Source: an uncultured Lachnospiraceae bacterium (GTDB lineage: Bacteria; Bacillota; Clostridia; Lachnospirales; Lachnospiraceae). Taken from it: a DNA stretch of 64,000 nt. A program made the translations under genes and the position numbers. Location: contig CADADA010000004.1 in the NCBI GenBank assembly GCA_902786515.1, forward strand, positions 1-64,000, written 5' to 3'. Below the pieces are notes generated by a model, which worked only from the letters and a program-made list of their open reading frames with translations, was not told the origin of the DNA and ran no database searches. Positions 18,091 to 27,842 of this stretch are shown one piece after another (position 1 is the first letter of the stretch; the number at the start of each line of letters is the position of its first letter).

Positions 18091-19515
18091 ATGAAAAAAA
18101 TTTTTAAATCATTAACCGCATGCACTCTGGCAATTTCCATGTGTTTTTCCATGACTGCATGCCAGTCGTCTTCAACCTCAAAGAAGGTTGATACTTTTAA
18201 AGAAGATGAAGTTGTTTCAGGCGACAGATTGCAGGCTGACTGGGCTGACACGGCAATTATTTACGAAGTAAATGTAAGGCAATATACCCCTGAAGGTACT
18301 TTCAACGCTTTTAGTGAACATTTAGAAAGATTGAAAGATATGGGAGTAAATACCTTATGGTTCATGCCAATCTATTCTATTTCACAGGTTAATAAAAAAG
18401 GAACTCTTGGCTCCTACTACTCTATCAGTGATTATAAAAATGTTAATTCTGAATTTGGTACTATGGAAGATTTCAAATCACTTGTGGACAAGGCTCATGA
18501 GATGGGATTTCATGTGATACTCGACTGGGTTGGAAACCATACCGGCTGGGATCATGTCTGGATTAATGAGCATCCTGAATATTATCTTAAAGATGAAACC
18601 GGTGAAATCACTTCACCTCTGGGAACAGACTGGGTTGATGTCGCACAGCTTGATTATACTAACGACGACTTAAGAAAAGCTATGATTGATGCAATGAGTT
18701 TCTGGATAAAGGATATTGATGTAGATGGTTTCAGATGCGATTATGCACAGGGAGTTGCCATTGATTTCTGGGAGGATGCCAGAAAAGAACTCGACAACAT
18801 CAAACCAATCTATATGGTAGCTGAAGATGGAACTAATAGTCTTTCACTTATGAACAGTGCTTTTGACAGTGATTATAATTTTGAATTATATGATGCTATA
18901 AAATTTACTGCTAAAATGCCAAATTCAGCTGATGACATGAAACAATTTATGAACCCTGAACTTCCATATGGTGCTTATAAAATGAATTTCCTCGATAATC
19001 ATGACAAAAACACCTACAACGGGACTATAGGTGACCGTTTTACGCCAGAAGCACTGGGTGCATTATTTACAGTTGTTTTCACGTCAGAGGGAATACCTCT
19101 TATCTACTCCGGAAATGAAGAGGATGACAATATAACGCTTGAATTTTTTGAAAAAGATGATATTGAATTTGGAGATTATAAGTACGAAGAGCTTCTTACA
19201 AAGCTTTGCAATATTAAAACTTCCAACGAACCACTTTATAACGGTGTTGCAGGTGGAAAAATACGTTTTATTGATACAGATAATGAGAACATCCTGTGTT
19301 TTGAACGTGTAAAGAATGGCAAAAAGATAACAACTATCATCAACTGCAGCAAAGAGGAACAGACTATAAAGTATGACCGTACAGTTGATGCAGGAAACAT
19401 TTTACTTCATGGAGATTCAACAGGAATAAAAGAATCTGATAATGAAAAACTTAATCCTGATGACTTAAATAAAATGCAGCCTTGGGAATACTACATTGTC
19501 TTATCCAAAAAATAG
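18091..19515 (+). CDS. Secreted GH13-family alpha-amylase-like lipoprotein
   Basis: A lipoprotein signal with lipobox MTAC (Cys24) is followed by a GH13 alpha-amylase barrel. The catalytic set is visible: nucleophile Asp217 in DGFRCDYA, acid/base Glu245 in MVAEDG and the third aspartate Asp305 in FLDNHDKN. At 474 residues it has the catalytic barrel and a short C-terminal beta domain but no carbohydrate-binding module. It should act at the outer face of the membrane on alpha-1,4-glucans such as starch or maltodextrins. The window also holds a GH31 glucosidase and a maltodextrin-type importer, so a shared alpha-glucan pathway is likely, though the genes are not adjacent. The start follows GAAAGAGG. 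The gene has its own promoter and terminator, so it appears monocistronic. Confidence 0.88.
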   Translation: MKKIFKSLTACTLAISMCFSMTACQSSSTSKKVDTFKEDEVVSGDRLQADWADTAIIYEVNVRQYTPEGTFNAFSEHLERLKDMGVNTLWFMPIYSISQVNKKGTLGSYYSISDYKNVNSEFGTMEDFKSLVDKAHEMGFHVILDWVGNHTGWDHVWINEHPEYYLKDETGEITSPLGTDWVDVAQLDYTNDDLRKAMIDAMSFWIKDIDVDGFRCDYAQGVAIDFWEDARKELDNIKPIYMVAEDGTNSLSLMNSAFDSDYNFELYDAIKFTAKMPNSADDMKQFMNPELPYGAYKMNFLDNHDKNTYNGTIGDRFTPEALGALFTVVFTSEGIPLIYSGNEEDDNITLEFFEKDDIEFGDYKYEELLTKLCNIKTSNEPLYNGVAGGKIRFIDTDNENILCFERVKNGKKITTIINCSKEEQTIKYDRTVDAGNILLHGDSTGIKESDNEKLNPDDLNKMQPWEYYIVLSKK

Positions 19516-19556
19516 ATTAACGAAATAATATAAGGTGGTATTTAAAATCATACAAC

Positions 19557-19586
19557 AAAAAAGAGTTCGCTTGCGAACTCTTTTTT
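19557..19586. terminator. Bidirectional intrinsic terminator
   Basis: A perfect hairpin (AAGAGTTCG, loop CTTG, CGAACTCTT) is flanked by A-tracts and T-tracts on the two sides. It therefore works for both the rightward amylase-like gene and the leftward HD-GYP gene, whose stop codon overlaps its edge. Confidence 0.88.
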
Positions 19587-20781
19587 AGTCTTTTATTCCA
19601 TATACTTCTTTTATCTCAGGATAACACTTGATAAACAGTCTTACTGCCTCAGGGGCAAACTGCTTACCACTCTGACTTACAATCTCTTCATACACCTTCT
19701 CCGGAGACCAGCCCTCTTTATAAGAACGTGGAGAAATCAGAGCATCAAATACATCCAATACCGCAATATATCTTGAATAATACTCAATATCTTCGCCTTT
19801 TATATTATGGTATCCTTTTCCGTCCCATCTCTCATGGTGATAATACGCTATATTTCTTGCCATCTCCATGATTCTTCCAGGTGCATTCTGTAAAAGCTTT
19901 CTTCCTTCATCAGTATGTCGTTTGACAATCTCATATTCTTCGTCCGTAAGTCTGGTCTGCTTCTCTATAAGTTCATTTGGAATCATCAGTTTTCCAACAT
20001 CATGCAGCATGGAAGCAATACTTAAGTACTCGATTTCATTCTCATCCTTACAAATGTATTTACCAAATATTTTTGCACATTTTGCAACACGCCTGATGTG
20101 TGCACCGGTCTGTTGAGAACTCGACTCTGAAATATCAGCAATTGCATAGACAAGCTCTTCCTGTGTTCTTCTCATCTCATTATGACTTGCCTCAATATTT
20201 ATAGCATTATAATAAAGCTGATTCAACTGTGCATTTGCCCTCTTTATTGACATATATTCAACTATAACTATAACCGTAAAAATCAGGCACATAGGCAATG
20301 CACTGCCATATAACATTTCAGGTATATTCTGTGATGCTATAGCCTCATCTGCACACACAATCGCATTTGCAATACTTCCGGCAACTATTCCTATATACGT
20401 GATAATTGCGGCAAATATATATAATGCAATATCCGCATAAAATGATGCAATCATTATAGGCAAAACAAACGTAATGGCAACATGATAAGAAAAAAATGAA
20501 TACAATGCTATTACCGCCAGTGTAATGCAAATTGTGATACCATAACGCAAAGTAGTCTGCTTATTCTTTAATTTCATAACAAGGACACATGGTATACACA
20601 AAAATATCATCGTCGTAAATGTGCCCAGAAACGTAAAATACTTGTCCAGCTTAAATACCAGTCCAAGAGAATTCATCAGACACACTGCCAGAATTATAGC
20701 TGCTGAAATCTCAGCTGCCTTTGCTATAGTCTCATCAGCCTCTACATCATTTATTTTTTCGTACTCTTTCCAATTTAACAA
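19585..20781 (-). CDS. Membrane HD-GYP domain protein (cyclic-di-GMP phosphodiesterase type)
   Basis: This 398-residue protein has five or six membrane helices in residues 25-180, a short helical linker and a C-terminal HD-GYP domain. The metal-binding His260-Asp261 pair lies in MLHDVGK, and the signature HHERWDGKGYH follows near 318-328. The last position of the signature is histidine instead of the usual proline, a conservative variant of unknown effect. HD-GYP enzymes hydrolyse cyclic di-GMP or related dinucleotides. The gene lies 21 bases after a degenerate GGDEF gene and was probably transcribed with it, so the two may form one signalling unit. No sensor domain beyond the membrane region is recognisable. 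Confidence 0.85.
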   Translation of the reverse strand: MLNWKEYEKINDVEADETIAKAAEISAAIILAVCLMNSLGLVFKLDKYFTFLGTFTTMIFLCIPCVLVMKLKNKQTTLRYGITICITLAVIALYSFFSYHVAITFVLPIMIASFYADIALYIFAAIITYIGIVAGSIANAIVCADEAIASQNIPEMLYGSALPMCLIFTVIVIVEYMSIKRANAQLNQLYYNAINIEASHNEMRRTQEELVYAIADISESSSQQTGAHIRRVAKCAKIFGKYICKDENEIEYLSIASMLHDVGKLMIPNELIEKQTRLTDEEYEIVKRHTDEGRKLLQNAPGRIMEMARNIAYYHHERWDGKGYHNIKGEDIEYYSRYIAVLDVFDALISPRSYKEGWSPEKVYEEIVSQSGKQFAPEAVRLFIKCYPEIKEVYGIKD

Positions 20782-20802
20782 TAACCAATTCCTCCAACAT
20801 CA

Positions 20803-22077
20803 CTATGAGTAGATAATATCTTCCTCATTTGCTGACGCTTCTTCTAACGCATTTTCACACTTCTCATAAATAGTCTCAACATTGCATACCCTGTCTACAA
20901 ATGTTGCCCCTATTGTACAATGTATCTTTCTTGCTATCTGTTTCTCAATATAGTCAAAATTCGTAATCTTTATAACTTTATCTACAACTTCAGCCAGCTC
21001 GCCTCTATCTGTTCGGTCTGCAAGAAATAGTACAAAACTATCTTCCACATACCTTCCAAATACATCTTTCGGTTCAATAACAGACAATACATTCTCAACA
21101 ACTTTTGTCAGAACAAAATCACCTGTCAGTCTTCCGTATGTATCATTGATTCCCCTTAAATCATCTACATCAATAATCATCATAAGACTTGTTCCCGGTT
21201 TTCTGATTCTCGCAACATATCTCTCAATAAGCTGACGGCTGTAATGCTTATTCCAGATTAATGTAAGACTATCAGTACGTGTAAGCATCTTATTGGCAGA
21301 AATTCTTAAGTCATTGTCAACTTCCTTAAAGAGCATATACATTTCTTTAACATTAGAATTACTGTCGTTTGGAATAATCAGTACATTCATCTTAATCCAT
21401 TTGTACTTGCCATCCGGTTTTCTGATTCTGAAATCAGATTCAAACATATATTGCTTATTTTTAATTCTCTTCAATATATCCTGATCCCTGAATATATCCA
21501 TACATCCCGTATCATCCGGATGAACAGATTCTCCAACAAAGCTCCAGAACCACTGATCAATCGTTATATAATACTTGTCCATTCCAAAAAACTTACGATA
21601 TTCTTCGTGGTCATATCTGAAAGTGTTGTTAAGACAGCTATACTCAAGTACAACATCAAATATCCCATGCATAACCTGACTGTACTTATCATCCTTATGC
21701 TGATTTTCGCCAATAAAGGCATTAAGGTTTGAATTTTCTTCGTGCTCAGCAGGCGTCATGTGAAGATAGAAAAATCGTACTTCTCCCATCTTGTCAATAC
21801 AGTGAACAGAGCAGTCGACTATCATCTCTTTTTCCTCGTCCGGCTTTTTAAGTGCAAGTCTTGCGACTATAATACAGCTGCCGGCATCAATCTCAACCAC
21901 ATCGTAATGCTCGCCTTCCAGCACATACGTGCCATTCCAATTAGGATTGGTTACCCCAATCATATACACCTGTTTATTTTCACATGAATTCAACATAAAA
22001 TCAATCTGCTTGTCAATCCAATACAAGTGTAATGCCTCGGTAACCTTATTGATAGATTTCTCATAAAACTCTTTCAT
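20803..22077 (-). CDS. PAS-like and degenerate GGDEF domain signalling protein
   Basis: This soluble 424-residue protein has a central PAS-like segment (FRIRKPDGKYKWIKMNV, about residues 215-235) and a C-terminal diguanylate cyclase-like domain (about 260-420). The region has the usual DVDDLRGINDTYG motif, but the active-site GGDEF is replaced by VEDSF at 344-348. It is therefore probably inactive as a cyclase and may bind nucleotide or regulate its partner. The N-terminal 200 residues show no family I know. The start at 22077 follows AAAGGAG by nine bases. It is followed at 21 bases by the HD-GYP gene. Confidence 0.8.
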   Translation of the reverse strand: MKEFYEKSINKVTEALHLYWIDKQIDFMLNSCENKQVYMIGVTNPNWNGTYVLEGEHYDVVEIDAGSCIIVARLALKKPDEEKEMIVDCSVHCIDKMGEVRFFYLHMTPAEHEENSNLNAFIGENQHKDDKYSQVMHGIFDVVLEYSCLNNTFRYDHEEYRKFFGMDKYYITIDQWFWSFVGESVHPDDTGCMDIFRDQDILKRIKNKQYMFESDFRIRKPDGKYKWIKMNVLIIPNDSNSNVKEMYMLFKEVDNDLRISANKMLTRTDSLTLIWNKHYSRQLIERYVARIRKPGTSLMMIIDVDDLRGINDTYGRLTGDFVLTKVVENVLSVIEPKDVFGRYVEDSFVLFLADRTDRGELAEVVDKVIKITNFDYIEKQIARKIHCTIGATFVDRVCNVETIYEKCENALEEASANEEDIIYS

Positions 22078-22109
22078 ACAGTCTCACTCCTTTCCTGCAT
22101 GGCTTTATG

Positions 22110-23321
22110 CTACAGGTTCGGTCGGGTAACTTTAGGTTTATAACCTTTCTTCTCCAAAGCATTGACAATCTGTGCTTTATGTTCATTGCCAAATGCTTCT
22201 ATTGTGATTCTAAGTTCCACTGCCGCATTTCTATTTATGCTGACAAACTGGTTATGCTCTAATTTTACCACATTTCCCTGTTCTTGTGCTATAACATTTG
22301 AAACTTTTCCTAATTCGCCAGGTTTATCCGGTAATAATACCGAAACCGTAAAGATTCTTCCCCTTTCTATAAGACCATGCTGAAGCGTTGACGACATGGT
22401 AATTATATCCATATTTCCACCACTTAAAATAGATACAACTTTTTTCCCCTCACATGTCAGATGTTTAACTGCTGCTACAGTAAGCAATCCTGAATTTTCC
22501 ACAACCATTTTATGATTTTCAACCATATCAAGAAATGCAACTATCAGTTCTTCATCCTTTATTGTTATTATATCATCAATATTCTTCTGAATATAGGGGA
22601 AAATGTTAATTCCCGGAGTTTTTACTGCGGTACCGTCTGCAATCGTAGATACCGCTGGCAGAGTGACCACTTCACCCTTCCTTAAAGACTCCTGCATACA
22701 ATTAGCTCCTGCTGGTTCAACTCCAATGACTTTTATATTCGGGTTTAAGAGTTTTGCAAGTGTGCTGACTCCCGTAGCAAGTCCACCTCCTCCAATAGGA
22801 ACAAGTATATAATCAACCGTAGGAAGCTCTTTGATAATCTCCATTGCAATCGTTCCCTGTCCTGTAGCAACTGCCGGGTCATCAAACGGATGAATAAATG
22901 TATATCCATGTTTCTCAGCAAGTTTATACGCATATTCACATGCTTCATCGTAAACATCACCATGAAGTATCACTTCTGCCCCATAGCTTTTTGTTCTGTT
23001 GACTTTCATAAGTGGAGTTGTTGTTGGCATGACAATCGTAGCTTTTGCCCCATACAGCTTTGCTGCATAAGCAACACCCTGTGCATGATTGCCCGCTGAT
23101 GCCGTAATCAGTCCTTTTTCCCTTTCTTCGTCTGTCAAAGTGCTTATCTTATAATAAGCGCCTCGAACCTTATAAGCTCCTGTGAACTGCATATTCTCCG
23201 GCTTTAAATAAACTTTATTGCCGGTCTGCTCTGATAAATAATCACTGTAAACGAGCTTTGTCTTCAATATTACTTTTTTTACAACTTCAGTTGCTTCTTC
23301 AAATTTTTCTAATGTTAACAT
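22110..23321 (-). CDS. ilvA: Threonine ammonia-lyase (threonine dehydratase) with ACT domain
   Basis: This pyridoxal-phosphate enzyme converts threonine to 2-oxobutyrate and ammonia, feeding isoleucine synthesis or threonine fermentation. Its 403 residues include the PLP lysine Lys51 in FTGAYKVRGAY, the phosphate-binding SAGNHAQGVA loop and the glycine-rich GGGGLATG segment. A C-terminal ACT domain follows (about 325-400, with VLLPDKPGELGKVSNVIA). The single ACT domain and the length are typical of the shorter catabolic/Firmicutes form. The start at 23321 has AAAGGA nine bases upstream; a longer frame to 23411 would overlap ftsY. It lies four bases after ftsY and could be transcribed with it. 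The name tdcB would be equally defensible. Confidence 0.9.
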   Translation of the reverse strand: MLTLEKFEEATEVVKKVILKTKLVYSDYLSEQTGNKVYLKPENMQFTGAYKVRGAYYKISTLTDEEREKGLITASAGNHAQGVAYAAKLYGAKATIVMPTTTPLMKVNRTKSYGAEVILHGDVYDEACEYAYKLAEKHGYTFIHPFDDPAVATGQGTIAMEIIKELPTVDYILVPIGGGGLATGVSTLAKLLNPNIKVIGVEPAGANCMQESLRKGEVVTLPAVSTIADGTAVKTPGINIFPYIQKNIDDIITIKDEELIVAFLDMVENHKMVVENSGLLTVAAVKHLTCEGKKVVSILSGGNMDIITMSSTLQHGLIERGRIFTVSVLLPDKPGELGKVSNVIAQEQGNVVKLEHNQFVSINRNAAVELRITIEAFGNEHKAQIVNALEKKGYKPKVTRPNL

Positions 23322-23325
23322 GACA

Positions 23326-24261
23326 TTAATTCCTTTCCACTCCAAATAATGCATCCACGAATTCATCTGCATCAAATTTCTGCAAATCATCAATCTGCTC
23401 ACCGATTCCAATATATTTTACCGGTATACCAAGTTCTGCCTGAATTGCTATTGCAATACCTCCCTTTGCTGTTCCATCAAGTTTGGTAAGTATAATTCCC
23501 GTCACATTTGTACACTCCATAAATTGTTTTGCCTGCGATAATGCATTCTGACCCGTTGTACCATCAAGTACAATAAAGTTCTCCCTGTAAGCATCACTAT
23601 ATTCTTTTTCGATAATTCTATCTATCTTTTTTAATTCTTCCATCAGATTTTTTTTGTTGTGAAGTCTTCCGGCTGTATCACACAAAAGCACATCTGCATT
23701 TCTTGATTTTGAAGCGGCAATTGCATCGAATATGACAGCAGCCGGATCAGACCCCTCCTGCTGTGCAATAATGTCTACTCCTGCACGGTTTGACCATTCT
23801 GTAAGCTGTTCAATAGCAGCTGCACGAAATGTATCTGCTGCGGCCATAATTACTTTTTTCCCTTTTTGTTTCAACTGACTTGCAAGTTTGCCTACAGATG
23901 TGGTTTTCCCAACACCATTTACGCCTATCAGGAGAACAATTGATTTTCGGTTTTCAAATTCATATGCATTATCCTCCAGTTTCATCTGGTCTTTAATACT
24001 ATTTATCAACAATTCTCTTACAGCTTCAGGATCTTTAATTTTATTTTCCTTAACCTTAGCTTTTAAATCTTCAATGATTTTTTCAGTAGTGTAAACACCA
24101 ATGTCACCCATAATCAATGTCTCTTCTATCTCTTCATAGAAATCATCATCTATGCTGGAAAAACCTGAAAAAATATTGTCCATTCCCGATTTTATATTAT
24201 CCCTTGTTTTCGTCAATCCGGAAACTAATTTTTTAAAAAAGCCTTTTTTTTCTTCTGCCAT
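23326..24261 (-). CDS. ftsY: Signal recognition particle receptor FtsY
   Basis: FtsY is the GTPase at the membrane that receives ribosome-SRP complexes carrying nascent membrane or secreted proteins. The 311-residue protein has the N domain (about 25-95) and the G domain with GVNGVGKTT (113-121), DTFRAAA, DTAGRLHNKK and TKLDGTAKGG. The acidic A domain found in enterobacterial FtsY is absent, as is usual in Firmicutes. It follows smc by 15 bases, the standard rnc-smc-ftsY order, and is probably cotranscribed with it. Confidence 0.96.
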   Translation of the reverse strand: MAEEKKGFFKKLVSGLTKTRDNIKSGMDNIFSGFSSIDDDFYEEIEETLIMGDIGVYTTEKIIEDLKAKVKENKIKDPEAVRELLINSIKDQMKLEDNAYEFENRKSIVLLIGVNGVGKTTSVGKLASQLKQKGKKVIMAAADTFRAAAIEQLTEWSNRAGVDIIAQQEGSDPAAVIFDAIAASKSRNADVLLCDTAGRLHNKKNLMEELKKIDRIIEKEYSDAYRENFIVLDGTTGQNALSQAKQFMECTNVTGIILTKLDGTAKGGIAIAIQAELGIPVKYIGIGEQIDDLQKFDADEFVDALFGVERN

Positions 24262-24276
24262 ATCCTATTTACCTTT

Positions 24277-27200
24277 CTAATTTGTTAATTCATTTTCTAA
24301 TAAGTTCACGGAAACAAGTGTAGAAACACCTTTTTCCTGCATTGTAATACCATATAACCTGTCCGCTGATTCCATCGTACCTTTTCTATGCGTAATTACA
24401 ATAAATTGTGTATGTTCTGTCAGTTTATGAAGATAACTTGCGTATCTCCATACATTCGAATCATCAAGCGCAGCTTCTATCTCATCCAGAAGACAGAATG
24501 GTGACGGTTTTAAATTCTGTATTGCAAATAACAATGCGATAGCCGTCAATGCCTTCTCTCCACCTGATAACTGCATCATATTCTGCAATTTTTTTCCCGG
24601 AGGCTGTGAAATAATACTGATTCCCGCTTCAAGGACATCTTCATCCTCATTAAGTCTGATTGTTCCCTTGCCTCCTCCAAAAAGCTCCTTAAACACTCTG
24701 TCAAATTCAGCCGTTATCTCTGCAAATTTCTCGGTAAATTGTTTTCTCATACCCTCTTCTAACTCTTCAATAATATTTACGAGCGACTGTTCTGCCAGAA
24801 TCAGATCATCATGCTGTCCTTTTAAAAACAGATATCTTTCCGAAACATTTTTATAATCTTCTATCGCATTTACATTTACGTCACCAAGGTTTCTGATTGA
24901 ACTTTTAAGTGAAGAAATATGTTTCTTCATTTCAGGTACATTGGTTAATGTATCATCCTTCATATCCATTGCTTTTGTCACTGTAAGCTCATACTCATTC
25001 CACATATAATTAATCTGTGATTCATTTGCTTCTTCCAGTTTCTCCTTCTGTGAATTCAATCTGAACACTTCTTTGTCTATTGCGGATATCTTATCGTTTA
25101 ATTCTTCACGTTTTGTAAAGAATTCCTTATGATTTTTCGTATGTTCCTCTTTTTCTGTAATAACATCCTGTATTTCCTTTTCAATTTTTTCAGACATACT
25201 TAAAGATTCTGTAACTGCATCCCTTATTTTCTGAATCTGAGTCTCTTTTTCCTCTACTAAATCTGTTGAATGATCTGCATCATCCTTTAATTGCAGCAAT
25301 TCATCATTCAACTTTTTCATTTCAGATTCAACTCTTGACAGATTTGACTCAAGAAAAGAATTTTTCTGTTTCATGCTCACGCATGTTAAATGAAACTCTT
25401 CAACCTTTTTATTCTGGAGTTCTTCTTCTGTTCTCATCTTATCTATCTCAGTATTCAATTCGGCAATTCTTTCTTCCAGTGATTTATTTAAATCTTCATA
25501 CGTCCTTAGCTCTGAATTAAGCTCACTGTGATTTTCCTTAATATCACTTATCTGAGAAACGATTTCCCTGTTTTCTCTCTCAAAGCTTTCAAACATCCCA
25601 AGAATTTCCTTCTTCTTAGCATCTGCCTGATTCAAATTCATCTTAACAGTATTTTGTAAAATATACTGCTCCTGAAGCACCTTCTTGATTGCTTCTGATT
25701 CACTGGCAAGTTTTATCTTATCATCTTTCCATTTTTCAGCTTTCTTAGCATTGCTTTTAATGGTGTCCGATATTTCACCTATATTTTTTTCCAGTTCTTC
25801 AATCTCTCTTCTTCGTCCCAAAAGATTGCTTTGATTTCTAAACGCACCACCGGTCATAGAACCACCCGGATTAACCAGTTCACCTTCCAGCGTGACAATT
25901 CTTAATGTCCTGTTATTCTTTCTCGACAAACTAAGTGCATTATCAATGTTGTCCGTAACGATGATTCGTCCGAGAAGAAATTTTGCAATAGCCTCATACT
26001 CCGGTTTAATTTTAACCAAATCACTTGCAAGACCAATTACGCCTTTTTCATTAAGTGCCCTCTCATTATTAAATCCGGTTCTGTTGACTATATTGCTTAA
26101 CGGCAAAAATGTTGCTCTACCGAACTGATTTTTTTTGAGATATTCTATTAATCCTTTTGCAGTGTTTTCATTGTCTGTAACAATATTTTGAATATTTCCA
26201 CCCAATGCCGTTTCTACGGCTATCTCATATTTTTTTTCCGTCTGTATAATATCTGCAACAACACCAATTATTCCCTTATTGTTCTTTTTTACTTCCATTA
26301 CTTTTCTGATGCTGTTTCCATATCCTTCATATCTTTCAGTTATATTTTTCAAAGACTCAAGTTTAGATGTATACATATGATACTGTCTCTGATTTTTTTC
26401 CTGCTCTCCCTGAAGTTTATTCTCTTCAGACACTATCTGTTTTATCTGTGCATTAATATCTTCCGTCTTTTCGTTTAATGATATGATTTCATCATTTATT
26501 TTCTTTAATTCACCTTCAAATTCTTTTATATTCTCCTCCTGCAAGGCTTTATCACTAGATGACTTTATCAGTTTCTGGCTTATCTCCGCCTTACGAATAT
26601 TAATCTGCTCCATCATGGTGTCGTATCTTTGCATCTTTGCCTGAATCTCGGACTTCTGATTTAAAAGCTCAATAATCTCCGTCTTCGCATCTTCCACCTG
26701 CTCTGTAAGTGTCTGGATTTTTGAACTGATTGCCTGTAATGAACTGTTTTCCTTTGAATGAACACCATCAGCATCATTTAATATTTTCATATTCTCTGAA
26801 AGTTCATTTTCATATTCTGTTTTTTCCTTCAGATAATCATTCAAAGAACTTTCAATTGATTCCATTCTATGTTCAAAATGCTCACGGTTCTGCTTTGAAG
26901 AATTAATCTGTTCTTCTAATAACTTTATCTCACTTTCCTGCTTTTCCTTAAAAATGATAAACTGATTAAGCTTAGTTTTCTTCGATTCAAGTTCATTTGT
27001 CAAATCATCTATCTTTTTCTCGACTTCTTCATAATCTGACTTTGTCTGTTCATAAAGCTCTTTTGTATCTTCCATTTCATCTTCAGCAATAAGTATCTTG
27101 TCCTCCAGCTCTTTGAGCTTATTCTCTATAGATATCACTTCATTTAAAAATAAATTGATATCATATTTTTTTAGCTCTTCTTTCAGTTGTAAATACTGCT

Positions 27201-27837
27201 TTGCAGTTTCCGACTGTTTCTCTAATGGCTTTACCTGCTTTTCCAATTCGCTTAGGATATCATTAATTCTTACAAGATTGTTTCTCTCATCTTCCAGTTT
27301 CTTTTCCGTTACAATCTTTCGTCTTTTATATTTTACAATACCTGCCGCCTCATCAAATAATTCGCGTCGTTCCTCAGGCTTTCCTGACAGTATCTTATCA
27401 ATCTGACCCTGTCCGATAATCGAATATCCCTCTTTACCGATACCGGTATCATAAAACATTTCGTTGATATCTTTTAATCTGCATATATTCCCATTAATCC
27501 TGTACTCACTTTCTCCTGAGCGGAAAAGTCTTCGTGAAACAGTCACTTCTTCATATTCAATCGGTAATACATGATCCGAATTATCAAGTGTTATTGCAAC
27601 CATTGCAGAGCCAAGTGGTTTTCTGTTTTCTGTACCGGCAAAAATAACGTCCTCCATTTTTGCACCACGCAGCTGTTTGATTCTCTGTTCACCAAGAACC
27701 CATCTTACCGCATCGGCAACATTACTTTTACCACTTCCATTTGGACCTACAATACCTGTAATACCATTATGAAATTCAAAATGAATCCTATTGGCAAATG
27801 ACTTAAAGCCATGTACCTCTATTGATTTTAAATACAT
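24277..27837 (-). CDS. smc: Chromosome partition protein SMC
   Basis: SMC forms the ATP-driven dimer that organises chromosomes with ScpA and ScpB, both encoded at the right end of this window. The 1186-residue protein has the N-terminal Walker A GPNGSGKS (31-38), long coiled coils (about 170-500 and 680-1020) around a globular hinge near 515-640, the C-terminal signature LSGGEKALTA and the Walker B CLLDEIEAALDD. Length and layout are normal. It starts five bases after rnc ends, in the conserved rnc-smc-ftsY cluster. Confidence 0.97.
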   Translation of the reverse strand: MYLKSIEVHGFKSFANRIHFEFHNGITGIVGPNGSGKSNVADAVRWVLGEQRIKQLRGAKMEDVIFAGTENRKPLGSAMVAITLDNSDHVLPIEYEEVTVSRRLFRSGESEYRINGNICRLKDINEMFYDTGIGKEGYSIIGQGQIDKILSGKPEERRELFDEAAGIVKYKRRKIVTEKKLEDERNNLVRINDILSELEKQVKPLEKQSETAKQYLQLKEELKKYDINLFLNEVISIENKLKELEDKILIAEDEMEDTKELYEQTKSDYEEVEKKIDDLTNELESKKTKLNQFIIFKEKQESEIKLLEEQINSSKQNREHFEHRMESIESSLNDYLKEKTEYENELSENMKILNDADGVHSKENSSLQAISSKIQTLTEQVEDAKTEIIELLNQKSEIQAKMQRYDTMMEQINIRKAEISQKLIKSSSDKALQEENIKEFEGELKKINDEIISLNEKTEDINAQIKQIVSEENKLQGEQEKNQRQYHMYTSKLESLKNITERYEGYGNSIRKVMEVKKNNKGIIGVVADIIQTEKKYEIAVETALGGNIQNIVTDNENTAKGLIEYLKKNQFGRATFLPLSNIVNRTGFNNERALNEKGVIGLASDLVKIKPEYEAIAKFLLGRIIVTDNIDNALSLSRKNNRTLRIVTLEGELVNPGGSMTGGAFRNQSNLLGRRREIEELEKNIGEISDTIKSNAKKAEKWKDDKIKLASESEAIKKVLQEQYILQNTVKMNLNQADAKKKEILGMFESFERENREIVSQISDIKENHSELNSELRTYEDLNKSLEERIAELNTEIDKMRTEEELQNKKVEEFHLTCVSMKQKNSFLESNLSRVESEMKKLNDELLQLKDDADHSTDLVEEKETQIQKIRDAVTESLSMSEKIEKEIQDVITEKEEHTKNHKEFFTKREELNDKISAIDKEVFRLNSQKEKLEEANESQINYMWNEYELTVTKAMDMKDDTLTNVPEMKKHISSLKSSIRNLGDVNVNAIEDYKNVSERYLFLKGQHDDLILAEQSLVNIIEELEEGMRKQFTEKFAEITAEFDRVFKELFGGGKGTIRLNEDEDVLEAGISIISQPPGKKLQNMMQLSGGEKALTAIALLFAIQNLKPSPFCLLDEIEAALDDSNVWRYASYLHKLTEHTQFIVITHRKGTMESADRLYGITMQEKGVSTLVSVNLLENELTN

Positions 27838-27842
27838 TCGGT

